Shown here: one piece after another, positions 59,468 to 62,169 of the stretch
Numbering within the stretch: position 1 is the stretch's first letter
Layout of the letters: every line of letters starts with the position of its first letter
Source of the DNA: Dendrophyllia cribrosa
Lineage: Eukaryota; Cnidaria; Anthozoa; Scleractinia; Dendrophylliidae
DNA: 64,000 nucleotides
Reading direction: 5' to 3'
Assembly (NCBI GenBank): GCA_024195265.1
Contig: JAJLRJ010000007.1
Location: 7,461,058-7,525,057 of the forward strand
Position numbers and translations under genes: made by a program
Notes under the pieces: generated by a model
Database searches by the model: none
Told to the model about the DNA's origin: nothing
Seen by the model: the letters and a program-made list of their open reading frames with translations, nothing else

Positions 59468-62058
59468 GCCCTGGCCCATCAAACCTTACGTGGTCAATAT
59501 CCGATCAACACTTTAACATACTTTTTTCTCCAAACTAATGAGATTTTAATGCAACATTATTTCCATCTATATGTCTAGCTCGAATTTTTACAGCGATTCT
59601 GCTCTGTTGATGTGACCGAGGCTAAGTTACACTAGGTACTGCGCCACAAATCCTGATACTTTGAATTCGAAGTTCAAATCTGGGTACCGTAGAGTTCCGA
59701 AGGAAGCGGTCCACGAAAGAAACGTAAATTTTCGAACCTTTCTAGTTAGTAACGGTCCGATCGAAAATGCTACAGTGACTTCTGCAATCAAACTAAACGG
59801 GTTTAACCACGGTGTAAAAACCTAGTGCCAAACTCACGAGTGACGTAAAACAAAGAAACCAAACTGTATAAAACAATAGAGTGCACGACAACAATAGGTA
59901 GAAATAGGTAGAAAACAAAGACAGGTTTTTACACCGGGGATGAGCCAGTAAACGGGAGTGAATCAAACTGGAACAAGCATATAAAATTCATGAAAGTTCT
60001 CTATACATGTCTGACTCGAACAGGAACATTTTTTTAGAAGACTCGACATCAGTGATTTGAACTGGAACTTTTAATTTGAACCGATTGGAATTTTTTTCGC
60101 ACAAAGCTAAGTGTCCAGCATATCATCACTTTGTTCATAAAATCACAAGTCCTCATTGTAACTGGACTGAGCAATCGGACAGTTATATAATAGCCCACTT
60201 CGTTATCCCGTTCCCCAGACTTTGGGAGGGTGATGCCACATAAGACAAACTCAATCTTCCATTACTCACGTATTTTAGCTGCCCGAAAGTAACTGCTACC
60301 CGAAAGTAGCGGCCACCCGAAAGTTGCAGCCCCTTAGGCCTGCTAATTCCGAAAGTAAAGGGGGCTGTACTTTTGGAACTCTACTTTAAAGTGCCCGGCA
60401 GTTCAATGAAAATTGACCTTTTTCTTTTGGCTATTGTTTGGCTTAGAATGACACATTGGAGTCCAAAATACTCATTAGCAGGAAAACAGTCTACACTTTG
60501 AAATCACGATTTGGAGCATCCTCAATTACAAATATCAGTTCCTCCCCATTCCTAGGACCATACATGGGGACTTACCGACTAAATTGCTTGTGACCTCACA
60601 GAGAGCCCGATTTGTCCGATTTCTACCCTTTTATATGGGAAACATAGGACAATTTTGGAAAAAGCGACTTTACCGTGCTCTGATTAAAAAAAAACTGTTT
60701 GGAGAGGTAAAAAAACACACGATTTCCTTTCCCTTTTTTAACAAAAAAAAATCAACATGTCAAAATTTGATCGAACTGTACTTTAATCCTTGGACGTACA
60801 CGCAAACTTATACCCCCACCGTGTTACAAGGAGGGTGTGTGTGGGGGGAGGGGGGTTGTTGCAACCTCTCCCCCCCCCTTGGGTTTTTGCGATGTTGTAC
60901 GACTAGTACGACCGAGGGTTAAGATCCAAAAAGGTACATTTACATTTACCAAAATGAGAGCAGTCCCTCTCTTCGAGGCTTATGTGCTCTTACTGTATAA
61001 ACGTTTTTTTTTCAACTAATCTAGATACTTTCGACTACTTTCGCGTTATCAAATTCGATCAAACAATCAAATTTATTCGTTTATTGTTCTCAACTGAAGA
61101 TATCTTATCTTACATGGGTACTGATTTCTACTTAATTTCGAAAACTGATATTATTACGACTTTTTGTCTTTTTTCTTGTTTTGTATTTTGCTAGACGAGT
61201 GCATGGCCATGCACCTGATAAAACACATGCTGCGAAATTATAAACCATTTCAAAAACATTCCTCGACCACTATACTTAAACAACTGCTGTTTGGTGAAAA
61301 AAGGAAATAAGCATACAAGAAAAACAAGTAACTTGTTTTTCCGTAGACTGATTAGCATACATTTACAAATGTGTCAATATACCGACTCGCTTCGATGAAG
61401 TGACCATGGCGACCCATCTTGTGCCGAAAGTTTTGGGATAATCTCACGAAAAAATGCTATACCAAAGTTGACAAGTACGGTGAATAAAACGACTTTGACA
61501 ATTTTTTTTTTCAGTGGCAGAGAACAAGTAGAAATAATCAGCTTGCATCGTTGGAGTCCACTTACTTACCTAACAATTTACACGCTGGCAGTGGTGTCAT
61601 ACAAAATAATGGGCTACTTGCTGTTGGTTGCTCATTTTGTTGGAGAAGTTTCCAAAAATATGCGGTATAACAAAATGATAATCCCTAATTTAAAAACTGC
61701 CACTCTTGATGCCTCACCTTTGGGTATTTGGATTCCCTCATTCCGTTTTCTTCTTTAAAAAACTCTTTATTTGCCTCATCTAAAGCTTTGTTAATATGCG
61801 TCTGTCCTACTCCAATAGTGTAGGTATTTATTTTCTCTGCAATATTTGCCTTCGTTTGGAGATCAGTAAATCTGAGACGTACTGTTGGGAGGGTGTCGAA
61901 TTGGATGAGAGCGACATGCGTTCCATCCGGTCCGACATCAAATCCGTCTACCACTGATTGTGCAAAGTTCCGTATTATGTTTTGATTGTCACCAGTTCGA
62001 AGACTTCCTGAACTGTCCAGTAGAAATGCAAGGTCGACAGGTGGGCATCCTGATTCTT
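11443..62058 (-). CDS. VWA-domain fibrillar-type collagen alpha chain, 41 exons seen, both ends missing
   Basis: I placed 41 phase-compatible exons, listed separately. Order 5' to 3': VWA domain (61718-62058, 58700-58957); short N-terminal helix (57724-57765, 57221-57274, 55706-55795); non-collagenous hinge (44813-44887); junction exon (44217-44255); then 34 pure Gly-X-Y exons down to 11443. In the window this is about 956 codons. The main helix has 223 uninterrupted triplets, about two thirds of the roughly 338 usual in fibrillar collagens. The 54/45-bp exons, each beginning with a whole Gly codon, are the hallmark of fibrillar collagen genes. The product should be a secreted matrix chain that trimerises through a C-propeptide (COLF1) not found here. 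The VWA domain would act as an N-propeptide adhesion or regulatory module. No signal-peptide exon was recognised to the right of 62058. RGD occurs in four exons. One intron is GC-AG. Introns range from about 100 bp to 10.8 kb and are packed with transposons. What is seen is exons, frame and domains; the fibrillar class is inferred from exon structure. Confidence 0.96.
11934..11987 (-). CDS. Collagen helix exon with GC donor
   Basis: 54 bp, GPVGPIGQRGEVGLSGQT, acceptor TTTCTAG. Keeping six whole triplets requires the intron to start GCGAGT. The nearest GT lies 4 nt further on and would shift the frame. Confidence 0.93.
12119..12172 (-). CDS. Collagen helix exon, contains RGD
   Basis: 54 bp, GPRGDPGLTGQAGYLGGT, donor GTAAGT. 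An Arg-Gly-Asp lies within the helix. Confidence 0.95.
12683..12736 (-). CDS. Collagen helix exon
   Basis: 54 bp, GVSGDRGVGGLSGANGDQ, donor GTAAAA, acceptor TTTTCAG. Confidence 0.95.
13083..13136 (-). CDS. Collagen helix exon
   Basis: 54 bp, GASGDPGNQGEAGEMGVK, donor GTAGGT. It is only 88 bp from the upstream exon 13225-13278, one of the shortest introns of the gene. Confidence 0.95.
13225..13278 (-). CDS. Collagen helix exon, Arg-rich
   Basis: 54 bp, GDVGSVGRRGRRGADGKS, donor GTAGGT. The GRRGRR pair is the densest basic cluster in the visible helix. Confidence 0.95.
13935..13988 (-). CDS. Collagen helix exon
   Basis: 54 bp, GIAGPPGATGPSGLKGEV, donor GTAAAA, acceptor ATGACAG. Confidence 0.95.
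14428..14481 (-). CDS. Collagen helix exon
   Basis: 54 bp, GPQGKNGESGNGGNQGPT, donor GTAAGA, acceptor TTTTTAG. Confidence 0.95.
14856..14909 (-). CDS. Collagen helix exon, contains RGD
   Basis: 54 bp, GANGQTGQRGDEGKRGPP, donor GTGAGT. RGD is followed by Glu. Confidence 0.95.
14989..15033 (-). CDS. Collagen helix exon, 45-bp class
   Basis: 45 bp, five triplets GNSGSPGSQGFSGDQ, donor GTAAAT, acceptor GTTTTAG. Confidence 0.95.
15572..15616 (-). CDS. Collagen helix exon, 45-bp class
   Basis: 45 bp, GAKGSAGTNGLTGKR, donor GTAATA, acceptor CTTTTAG. Confidence 0.94.
15660..15895. mobile_element. Palindromic MITE with CACTCTTAAA termini
   Basis: A 236-bp inverted repeat starts CACTCTTAAAAAAGGTGTGT and ends with its mirror TTTAAGAGTG. 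The ACACACCTT motif recurs along both arms, so it can form a long hairpin. It begins 44 bp past the acceptor side of exon 15572-15616. No ORF, and no clear target duplication. Confidence 0.85.
16223..16276 (-). CDS. Collagen helix exon
   Basis: 54 bp, GVEGSPGDTGSRGFDGAT. The donor is the weaker GTTGGT and the acceptor TTTAAG. Confidence 0.94.
16587..18752. mobile_element. 2.17-kb non-autonomous TTAA-type DNA transposon
   Basis: Terminal inverted repeats AGTGCCTATGAAATGAA bound the element, and both sides carry TTAA (16583-16586 and 18753-18756). Subterminal blocks are also mirrored ('agtggctccaatttg' left, 'aaattggagccactt' right). TTAA duplication is typical of piggyBac and Kolobok elements. 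There is no transposase frame, so it must have been mobilised in trans. It carries the nested element at 17428-17692. It fills most of the intron between exons 16223 and 19015. Confidence 0.85.
17428..17692. mobile_element. Nested MITE, TACCGTATTTTCTC termini
   Basis: TACCGTATTTTCTCAATTAA at the left is mirrored by the right end TTAATCGAGAAAATACGGTA, with GGCGTTTA blocks repeated inside. TA ends suggest a mariner-like origin. It lies inside the TTAA element and is therefore the younger insertion. A relic of the same family is at 36700-36775. Confidence 0.8.
19015..19068 (-). CDS. Collagen helix exon
   Basis: 54 bp, GAPGPRGPTGSDGGEGDA, donor GTACGT. It is 103 bp from the next upstream exon. 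Confidence 0.95.
19172..19225 (-). CDS. Collagen helix exon
   Basis: 54 bp, GEQGLVGSQGPRGEMGEE, weak donor GTTTGT, acceptor CTCACAG. Confidence 0.94.
19401..19560. mobile_element. Short MITE of the GGGCCTGTTT family
   Basis: The left end AGGGCCTGTTTGGGTGACCC is mirrored at the right by GGGTCACTCACC...ACAGGCC. It is the shorter relative of the element at 55165-55680, with which it shares the terminal hexamers and GGGTGACCC block. Confidence 0.7.
19722..19775 (-). CDS. Collagen helix exon, acidic
   Basis: 54 bp, GQMGVQGEPGEEGPEGEK, donor GTGCGA, acceptor CATCAG. Five Glu in 18 residues. Confidence 0.95.
20438..20491 (-). CDS. Collagen helix exon
   Basis: 54 bp, GERGMAGSVGPQGPKGGQ, donor GTAAAA, acceptor ATTTAG. 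Confidence 0.95.
20664..21312. mobile_element. TTAA-flanked MITE, GGACGTTYGCGC termini
   Basis: The left end GGACGTTCGCGCGAAAA and right end TTAGCGCAAACGTCC are inverted copies, and both sides carry TTAA. The interior has no supported gene; the short frames near 21073-21403 are incidental. About 650 bp. Confidence 0.7.
21663..21707 (-). CDS. Collagen helix exon, 45-bp class
   Basis: 45 bp, GMVGEDGVEGSPGSE, donor GTATTT, acceptor TTTGCAG. Confidence 0.94.
22024..22077 (-). CDS. Collagen helix exon
   Basis: 54 bp, GRPGRTGLTGLSGTPGSA, donor GTAAGT, acceptor TCTTAG. Confidence 0.95.
22090..23280. other. Intron without a recognisable feature
   Basis: About 1.2 kb of AT-rich sequence between exons 22024 and 23297. 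I see no inverted repeat, tandem array or coding exon. The minus-strand frame at 22585-22884 shows no motif. Confidence 0.45.
23297..23341 (-). CDS. Collagen helix exon, 45-bp class
   Basis: 45 bp, GAPGSPGVQGQQGER, donor GTAAGG, acceptor ATTTAG. It ends in a GQQGER motif resembling integrin-binding GxxGER sequences of vertebrate collagens. Functional relevance in a cnidarian is unproven. Confidence 0.95.
23852..23905 (-). CDS. Collagen helix exon
   Basis: 54 bp, GIVGNRGQRGSRGESGSQ, donor GTAAGG, acceptor TTTTTAG. Confidence 0.95.
24419..24472 (-). CDS. Collagen helix exon
   Basis: 54 bp, GEPGPQGPTGPSGEAGMQ, weak donor GTTATA, acceptor TTTTAAG. Confidence 0.94.
24735..24788 (-). CDS. Collagen helix exon
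   Basis: 54 bp, GASGVSGSPGVQGYAGSR, donor GTAAGA, acceptor TTTCAAG. Confidence 0.95.
25106..25159 (-). CDS. Collagen helix exon, contains RGD
   Basis: 54 bp, GDMGRPGSRGDAGATGKQ, donor GTGAGT, acceptor TTAACAG. The 4.65-kb intron upstream of it holds the tRNA-like SINE head and the satellite element. Confidence 0.95.
25250..25320 (-). repeat. tRNA-derived SINE head (pol III A and B boxes)
   Basis: On the minus strand TAGCTCAGTGGTTAGAGC (A box within a D-arm) is followed after a degraded anticodon region by GGTTCGAATCT (B box). Stems around the anticodon do not pair as in a working tRNA. The block sits in an intron with unrelated flanking tail sequence, so a SINE or tRNA pseudogene is more likely than a functional tRNA gene. 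Confidence 0.65.
25424..29771. mobile_element. Transposon-derived satellite: 17-bp repeat inside a terminal inverted repeat pair
   Basis: The left end TACCGTAAAGTTCCGAAAGT and right end ...TTTTCGGAACGTTGCGGTA are inverted copies. Between them, from about 25.44 to 29.24 kb, the unit GAAAGTAGCGACTTCCT (17 bp) repeats on the order of 200 times, with C/A (agcgac/agagac) and TCC/CCC/TCA variants. Both ends share the subterminal phrase 'aaaactttgtggct' / 'cttgtggctgctaataa'. A second, short copy of the element at 59685-60388 has the same ends and only a few such units. The minus-strand Lys-Ser-Leu-Leu-Ser-Gly-Ser frames are translations of the stop-free repeat, not a gene. Confidence 0.88.
29259..29525. 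mobile_element. Nested MITE at the right end of the satellite element
   Basis: AAGGCTCGTTTACACAGGCG at the left is mirrored at the right by 'cgccgctagtaaacgggcctt'. The interior repeats GCGATTT and CGCGCGA blocks. It lies between the last 17-bp units and the outer inverted repeat of the host element. Confidence 0.7.
29808..29861 (-). CDS. Collagen helix exon next to the satellite element
   Basis: 54 bp, GSDGPTGQTGSAGDKGRQ, donor GTATGA, acceptor CGCATAG. Its donor site is only 36 bp from the end of the 4.3-kb satellite-bearing element. Confidence 0.95.
30451..30543. repeat. Inverted repeat in intron
   Basis: GTGTCCAATTACAGCTATCC is followed after a short spacer by its mirror (GGATAGCTGTAATTAGACAC), flanked by GCGCGC-rich arms on both sides. 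Probably the centre of an AT/GC mosaic MITE whose outer ends I could not define. Confidence 0.6.
31096..31140 (-). CDS. Collagen helix exon, 45-bp class
   Basis: 45 bp, GRSGDAGVTGSTGER, donor GTAAGT, acceptor TTTACAG. Confidence 0.95.
31405..31752. mobile_element. Composite Mutator-like MITE, copy A, with tRNA-like core
   Basis: The element is flanked by a 10-bp direct repeat GTAAATCCGG (31395-31404 and 31753-31762). The inner inverted repeat TTATTGAGACTTATATAACG is shared with copies B (42812) and C (45134). The outer arms (CTTGAAGGGATAAATGAGAG and mirror) are different from those of B and C. On the minus strand a pol III A box TGGTACAGTGG (31587-31597) and B box GGTTCAATCC (31537-31546) lie about 40 bp apart. 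A 9-10 bp duplication with long inverted repeats points to the Mutator superfamily. Confidence 0.8.
32817..32996. mobile_element. MITE, TACAGTGAAACCTGTATTAA type
   Basis: The left end TACAGTGAAACCTGTATTAA is mirrored by 'ttaattcaggtttaactcta'. The interior repeats 'ttaagcggaca'. TA ends fit a Tc1/mariner-like non-autonomous element. A relative starts at 34198. Confidence 0.75.
33087..33140 (-). CDS. Collagen helix exon
   Basis: 54 bp, GEPGPTGEQGLQGTIGDR, donor GTAGGT, acceptor CCTCAG. Confidence 0.95.
33220..33960. repeat. Diverged dispersed element (CGACGACGGC-ended family)
   Basis: The block from 'cagtcacatcggcgacgac' to 'cgccgtcgtggctgcgttaa' resembles, at its ends, the elements at 37067-37427 and 53582-54364. 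It is longer and more eroded. No gene seen. Confidence 0.45.
34198..34325. mobile_element. MITE fragment, TACAGTAAACC type
   Basis: TACAGTAAACCATGTATCTT with two 'aaggcggacac' blocks relates it to the element at 32817-32996. The right end is not cleanly inverted, so it is probably a rearranged fragment. Confidence 0.5.
34465..34662 (-). CDS. Collagen helix exon, 198 bp (fused modules)
   Basis: 66 codons, 22 unbroken Gly-X-Y triplets, donor GTAAGA, acceptor CTGCAG. It is the longest exon of the helix. 198 equals 54+54+45+45, so it probably arose by loss of introns between ancestral modules. Acidic runs (for example GNPGDDGQEGEQ) lie in its second half. Confidence 0.96.
34680..36040. repeat. 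Intron with an 89-bp tandem duplication and a dispersed repeat
   Basis: ATGGCGCAGATTTGGTACCG starts at 35449 and again at 35538; the two 50-bp copies are almost identical and lie 89 bp apart. 35770-35995 is a copy of the dispersed AAATGGTACCATG repeat. The remainder shows nothing I can name. Confidence 0.6.
36054..36098 (-). CDS. Collagen helix exon, 45-bp class
   Basis: 45 bp, GLQGVQGEPGLTGLQ, donor GTGACG, acceptor TTTTAAG. Confidence 0.95.
36464..36517 (-). CDS. Collagen helix exon
   Basis: 54 bp, GILGATGLRGPPGPRGEQ, donor GTAACA, acceptor GTTCCAG. Confidence 0.95.
36943..36987 (-). CDS. Collagen helix exon, 45-bp class
   Basis: 45 bp, GESGAPGSPGSNGAT, donor GTAGGC, acceptor TTGTTAG. 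Confidence 0.95.
37067..37427. mobile_element. MITE, GGGAGCTTAAGCAACCACGA family, copy 1
   Basis: AGGGAACTTTAGCAACCACG at the left is mirrored at the right by 'gcagtcgtggctgatagagctccc'. The interior (for example 'ttgacgttgttgttttgcag') is nearly identical to the copy at 53582-54364, so the family is dispersed and moderately young. Confidence 0.8.
37490..37775. mobile_element. MITE, TAGAGCAGTTTTCAATTGA family
   Basis: TAGAGCAGTTTTCAATTGAG at the left is mirrored by TCAATTGAAAACTGCTCTA at the right, with TA ends. The centre carries GGCGCCGGC-type sequence and several CCAATCA motifs in both orientations. A diverged copy lies in ShK intron 1 (3408-3782). Confidence 0.85.
38372..38479 (-). CDS. 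Collagen helix exon, 108 bp
   Basis: 36 codons, 12 triplets, donor GTGAGC, acceptor AAAACAG. It is twice 54 bp, a size class known from vertebrate fibrillar collagens and explained by loss of one intron. It contains GIAGERGED. Confidence 0.96.
38954..39108. mobile_element. MITE, TACAATGGTTTCTA family
   Basis: TACAATGGTTTCTAGGGG is mirrored by CCCCGTAGAAACCATTGTA. The arms repeat 'tatttgggataaatacc' and 'acaattttgaaatatta'. TA ends. Confidence 0.85.
40028..40081 (-). CDS. Collagen helix exon
   Basis: 54 bp, GDPGPRGNPGPEGYPGDK, donor GTATCT, acceptor TTAAAG. Confidence 0.95.
40128..41115. mobile_element. Large interrupted fold-back element, about 990 bp
   Basis: The left arm begins GTTAACTTTTGAAACTGGTC and the right arm ends with its mirror. 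Inner arm blocks ('gacgtaataggcgcgtc', 'caggtaaataacaatatttt') pair around a centre near 40465. The right arm is split between about 40725 and 41008 by an unrelated insert with (AAC)n (40780-40803). No coding frame. Confidence 0.75.
41366..41487. mobile_element. Small palindromic MITE
   Basis: TCCTGCCAAATAATTAAATA at the left is mirrored by the right end TTTTATTACTTGGCAGGA. AGCTTAC / GTAAGCT flank the centre. Confidence 0.75.
42036..42089 (-). CDS. Collagen helix exon, contains RGD
   Basis: 54 bp, GRIGALGIRGDIGLPGPD, donor GTAAGT, acceptor GCCATAG. Confidence 0.95.
42163..43257. mobile_element. Older inverted-repeat element hosting copy B
   Basis: The left 'cccaagggccttctccgc' is mirrored at the right by 'gcggagaagggcctggggac'. 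The further pair 'ggagaagaccctggtcaagg' / 'ccttgtctagggtcttctcc' confirms the inversion. The Mutator-like MITE B sits inside it. Confidence 0.7.
42812..43163. mobile_element. Composite Mutator-like MITE, copy B, with tRNA-like core
   Basis: Flanked by a 9-bp direct repeat ACGATTCTT (42803-42811 and 43164-43172). The outer arms GGTTGTGCC...ATCATACCGTCCAGAAGGAC are inverted at the two ends and differ from copy A. The inner repeat TTATTGAGACTTATATAACG and the tRNA-like core are shared with A. Minus-strand A box TGGTACAGTGG lies at 43008-43018 and B box GGTTCAATCC at 42958-42967. Confidence 0.85.
43616..43669 (-). CDS. Collagen helix exon
   Basis: 54 bp, GFIGAHGRTGAAGDPGAV, donor GTAAGT, acceptor TTTTCAG. 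First full 54-bp module after the junction exon. Confidence 0.95.
43784..44130. repeat. Tandemly repeated copies of the dispersed repeat
   Basis: Three partial copies of a unit with 'tttaggattccatccacagaatcaaaa' type sequence and 'cagcaccacagaaag' occur in a row. Related blocks are at 4165, 15090 and 58435. Confidence 0.55.
44217..44255 (-). CDS. Collagen junction exon (hinge to main helix)
   Basis: 39 bp, IGSKGRQGKKGPI, donor GTGAGT, acceptor TTTTTAG. It starts with a non-Gly codon and then runs four triplets, so it marks the beginning of the long helix. The basic cluster KGRQGKKG is near the helix start. Confidence 0.88.
44345..44770. mobile_element. G-tract-bounded MITE, truncated copy
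   Basis: A G-run (44350-44372) is followed by 'ttgtacagggatgctc' and 'gaggtccaaacccttac', as in the full copies at 56172 and 59028. The right part ends in 'gggggagtacccccc'. About 150 bp in the middle differ from the other copies. Confidence 0.65.
44813..44887 (-). CDS. Collagen hinge / N-telopeptide-like exon
   Basis: 75 bp, 25 codons, phase 0 both sides, donor GTATGT, acceptor TTTTCCAG. It opens with NLPGLKGPN, then leaves the Gly-X-Y pattern for about 16 residues rich in Ile, Pro, Asn and Gln (ending SQLLTPQ). It separates the short N-terminal helix from the main helix, as the N-telopeptide and propeptide cleavage region does in fibrillar procollagens. Whether a proteinase cuts here is unknown. 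Confidence 0.85.
45134..45250. mobile_element. Mutator-like MITE, copy C, short form
   Basis: Arms CTATAGCCCAGAAGGAGG / 'ccaccttctgagctatag' enclose the shared inner repeat (TTATTGAGAATTACATAACG). The centre joins GTCGACAC directly to GGAAAGCCAACCAG, lacking the tRNA-like core of copies A and B. No clear target duplication remains. Confidence 0.7.
46060..46945. repeat. Pair of diverged direct repeats about 660 bp apart
   Basis: 46060-46300 and 46720-46945 share a series of phrases, such as 'gacattctagcgg' / 'gacatcttctagcagg', 'gagctaaccgata' / 'gagccaaccgata' and 'gtactaccgcc' / 'gcactaccgcc'. They end alike in a T-rich stretch. I cannot assign them to a family. Neither copy has an open frame over its length. 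Confidence 0.55.
46510..46575 (-). repeat. tRNA-like 3' half (SINE relic)
   Basis: On the minus strand ACGGGTTCGAATCCCGT forms a perfect T-stem/loop, followed by GCAAGGCA. Upstream ACTCAGTTTAGTTTGTAGC resembles a decayed D-arm/A box. The anticodon arm is not recognisable, so a SINE or tRNA relic is more likely than a working tRNA. Confidence 0.5.
47600..48075 (+). other. Unassigned open frames in the 10.8-kb intron
   Basis: A 134-codon frame (47669-48073) is open here and contains an acidic ELEEQEAE stretch. I recognise no domain, no flanking splice logic and no repeats. It may be chance or a decayed exon. Confidence 0.25.
48910..50184 (+). mobile_element. 5'-truncated non-LTR retrotransposon (LINE)
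   Basis: Flanked by the 12-bp target duplication TATAACTCACTA (48898-48909 and 50185-50196). It contains the C-terminal half of a reverse transcriptase, then a 200-bp AT-rich 3' UTR. The 5' truncation, lack of LTRs and variable-length target duplication are standard for target-primed reverse transcription. Confidence 0.92.
48924..49979 (+). pseudogene. Partial reverse transcriptase, CR1/L2/Jockey-like clade
   Basis: About 350 codons remain open. Visible motifs in order: a palm segment with VPQGSILGPMLFNLYVSDL, the catalytic YADDT box about 45 residues later, and a thumb block KLLGVHLNEHLHWDEHV. A C-terminal tail (LVLSKIDYCDTVF; LKLNWLPMKERRDLHILKL) is common in cnidarian LINEs. The apurinic endonuclease and the first RT blocks are missing. 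The YADD catalytic pair is intact and the frame has no internal stop, so the copy is young, but it cannot transpose alone. Confidence 0.9.
51340..51870. repeat. 46-bp tandem repeat
   Basis: About nine units of 'cattgaaattccacggtacg' + 'tgaagtttccaggctttttattg'. Divergence increases toward the right end. Unit five is split by the MITE at 51540-51717. Confidence 0.85.
51540..51717. mobile_element. Palindromic MITE inside the 46-bp array
   Basis: AATAGGCCATTTCCGAGTTG at the left is mirrored at the right by 'aactcggaaatggcctatt'. The centre is 'catatgaaaatgagttttca' and mirror. The array continues on both sides, so the insertion is younger than the array. Confidence 0.88.
52980..53140 (+). mobile_element. 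Retroelement 3' tail with (ATGT)n
   Basis: An AT-rich block ends in GACAAAATAAAGTTTATGTATGTGTATG inside the degenerate array. It parallels the tail at 8634-8785 in the other array: AATAAA followed by a short tandem. Confidence 0.5.
53582..54364. mobile_element. MITE, GGGAGCTTAAGCAACCACGA family, copy 2, interrupted
   Basis: The left end GGGAGCTTAA (53582-53591) is separated by an insert from the rest, which resumes at 54009 (GCAACGACAACGGC) and ends 'ggttgcttaagctccc'. It closely matches copy 1 (37067-37427). Confidence 0.8.
53592..54004. mobile_element. TTAA-type MITE nested in the previous element
   Basis: Ends AGGGATGGTTTCACGGTTCG and its mirror 'cgaaccgtgacaccctccct', flanked by TTAA on both sides (53588-53591 and 54005-54008). 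The TTAA target is the one present in the GAGCTTAAGC end of the host MITE. Confidence 0.85.
54477..54593. mobile_element. Small palindromic MITE
   Basis: 'acttattgactaagt' left and 'acttagtcgataagt' right. Inner arms 'aaatattggctcttggtcat' and mirror meet at GGCGCACGCC. Confidence 0.75.
55165..55680. mobile_element. Harbinger-like MITE, GGGCCTGTTTACATGGAGGG ends
   Basis: Terminal inverted repeats of over 30 bp (GGGCCTGTTTACATGGAGGG outermost) with TTA on both sides (55162-55164 and 55681-55683). A 3-bp TWA duplication is typical of PIF/Harbinger. The interior is a chain of GGCGGGCTA and GGGTGACCC blocks in alternating orientation. It ends 25 bp from the donor of collagen exon 55706. Confidence 0.82.
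55706..55795 (-). CDS. Collagen N-terminal helix exon, 90 bp
   Basis: 30 codons: nine triplets including GPPGPPGPPGIPGQG, closing with the non-collagenous IIA. Donor GTGAGT, acceptor TTTTCAG. The Pro-rich GPP run should be the most stable part of the short helix. The next exon lies 10.8 kb downstream. Confidence 0.95.
56172..56631. mobile_element. G/C-homopolymer-bounded MITE, full copy
   Basis: CCCGGG plus a G-run opens it and a C-run plus CCCCGGG closes it. Inside these, 'gtacagggatgctccgc' is mirrored by 'gcggagcatccccgta'. The repeated phrase 'cccctttcatatacc' occurs several times. About 460 bp, highly similar to 59028-59468. Confidence 0.85.
56640..57210. other. Intron without a recognisable feature
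   Basis: I see no exon or ordered repeat between the MITE and exon 57221. The sequence is not AT-extreme and carries no long frame. Confidence 0.4.
57221..57274 (-). CDS. Collagen N-terminal helix exon
   Basis: 54 bp, GGPGPSGNRGITGAQGEY, donor GTAAGT, acceptor ATATAG. Confidence 0.95.
57724..57765 (-). CDS. Exon linking VWA domain to short helix
   Basis: 42 bp, VFGPPGDPGPKGET, donor GTCAGT, acceptor CTGACAG. Two linker residues precede the first Gly-X-Y triplet. The upstream exon ends ...KIQTT in the same phase. Confidence 0.92.
58230..58425 (+). mobile_element. LINE/SINE 3' tail and (ATT)n/(AGT)n microsatellite
   Basis: 'gagggttttcccctgtgcta' followed by a short AT-rich stretch, TTAATAAAG and then (TTATTA)n passing into (GTA)n. 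This is the layout of a non-LTR 3' terminus with an expanded tail. No coding remains. Confidence 0.6.
58700..58957 (-). CDS. VWA domain, C-terminal half
   Basis: 258 bp, 86 codons, phase 0 both sides, donor GTGAGT, acceptor CTCTAG. It begins VLILFTDGRQT, giving the third metal-site (MIDAS) acidic residue. It continues with NVSIFTIGSG, PDPEELLRMSS and the closing helix ILREICKIQ, all standard for the second half of a VWA Rossmann fold. It joins in frame to exon 61718-62058 upstream and the collagen linker exon downstream. Confidence 0.95.
59028..59468. mobile_element. G/C-homopolymer-bounded MITE between the two VWA exons
   Basis: Same element as 56172-56631, bounded by C-runs of more than 20 bases on both sides. 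The inner inverted pair 'ggatgctccgc' / 'gcggagcatcc' is intact. It lies in the intron that splits the VWA domain. Confidence 0.85.
59685..60388. mobile_element. Short relative of the satellite-bearing element
   Basis: TACCGTAGAGTTCCGAAGGA at the left and 'ggaactctacttt' at the right mirror each other and match the ends of the 25424-29771 element. Near the right end stand three units of 'acccgaaagtagcggcc' type. It shows the condition before expansion of the 17-bp unit. Confidence 0.75.
60400..61700. other. Intron without a supported gene
   Basis: Several short frames exist but none carries a domain or plausible splice borders. A C/G-run lies at 60840-60890. Confidence 0.4.
61718..62058 (-). 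CDS. VWA domain, N-terminal half (first collagen exon found)
   Basis: 341 bp. The first two bases complete a codon begun in an unseen upstream exon, then 113 codons; acceptor TCGTTAG, donor GTGAGG. ESGCPPVDLAFLLDSSGS contains the DxSxS MIDAS motif. HVALIQFD and the later GQTHINKALDEAN supply the conserved strand and the MIDAS threonine. With exon 58700-58957 the metal site (DxSxS, T, D) is complete, so ligand binding is plausible. The signal peptide must be encoded further upstream. Confidence 0.95.
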
Positions 62059-62099
62059 CTAACGAATTAAAAGATAAAAAAATACTGCAAATAGGGAAA

Positions 62100-62101
62100 T
62101 A

Positions 62102-62141
<40 letters not shown>

Positions 62142-62160
62142 GAGAAAGGAAGAAAAAAGA
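62100..62160. repeat. (GAAA)n microsatellite
   Basis: About twelve GAAA units with a degenerate right flank, 40 bp beyond the acceptor side of the first VWA exon. Confidence 0.85.
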
Positions 62161-62169
62161 AAAAAATAC

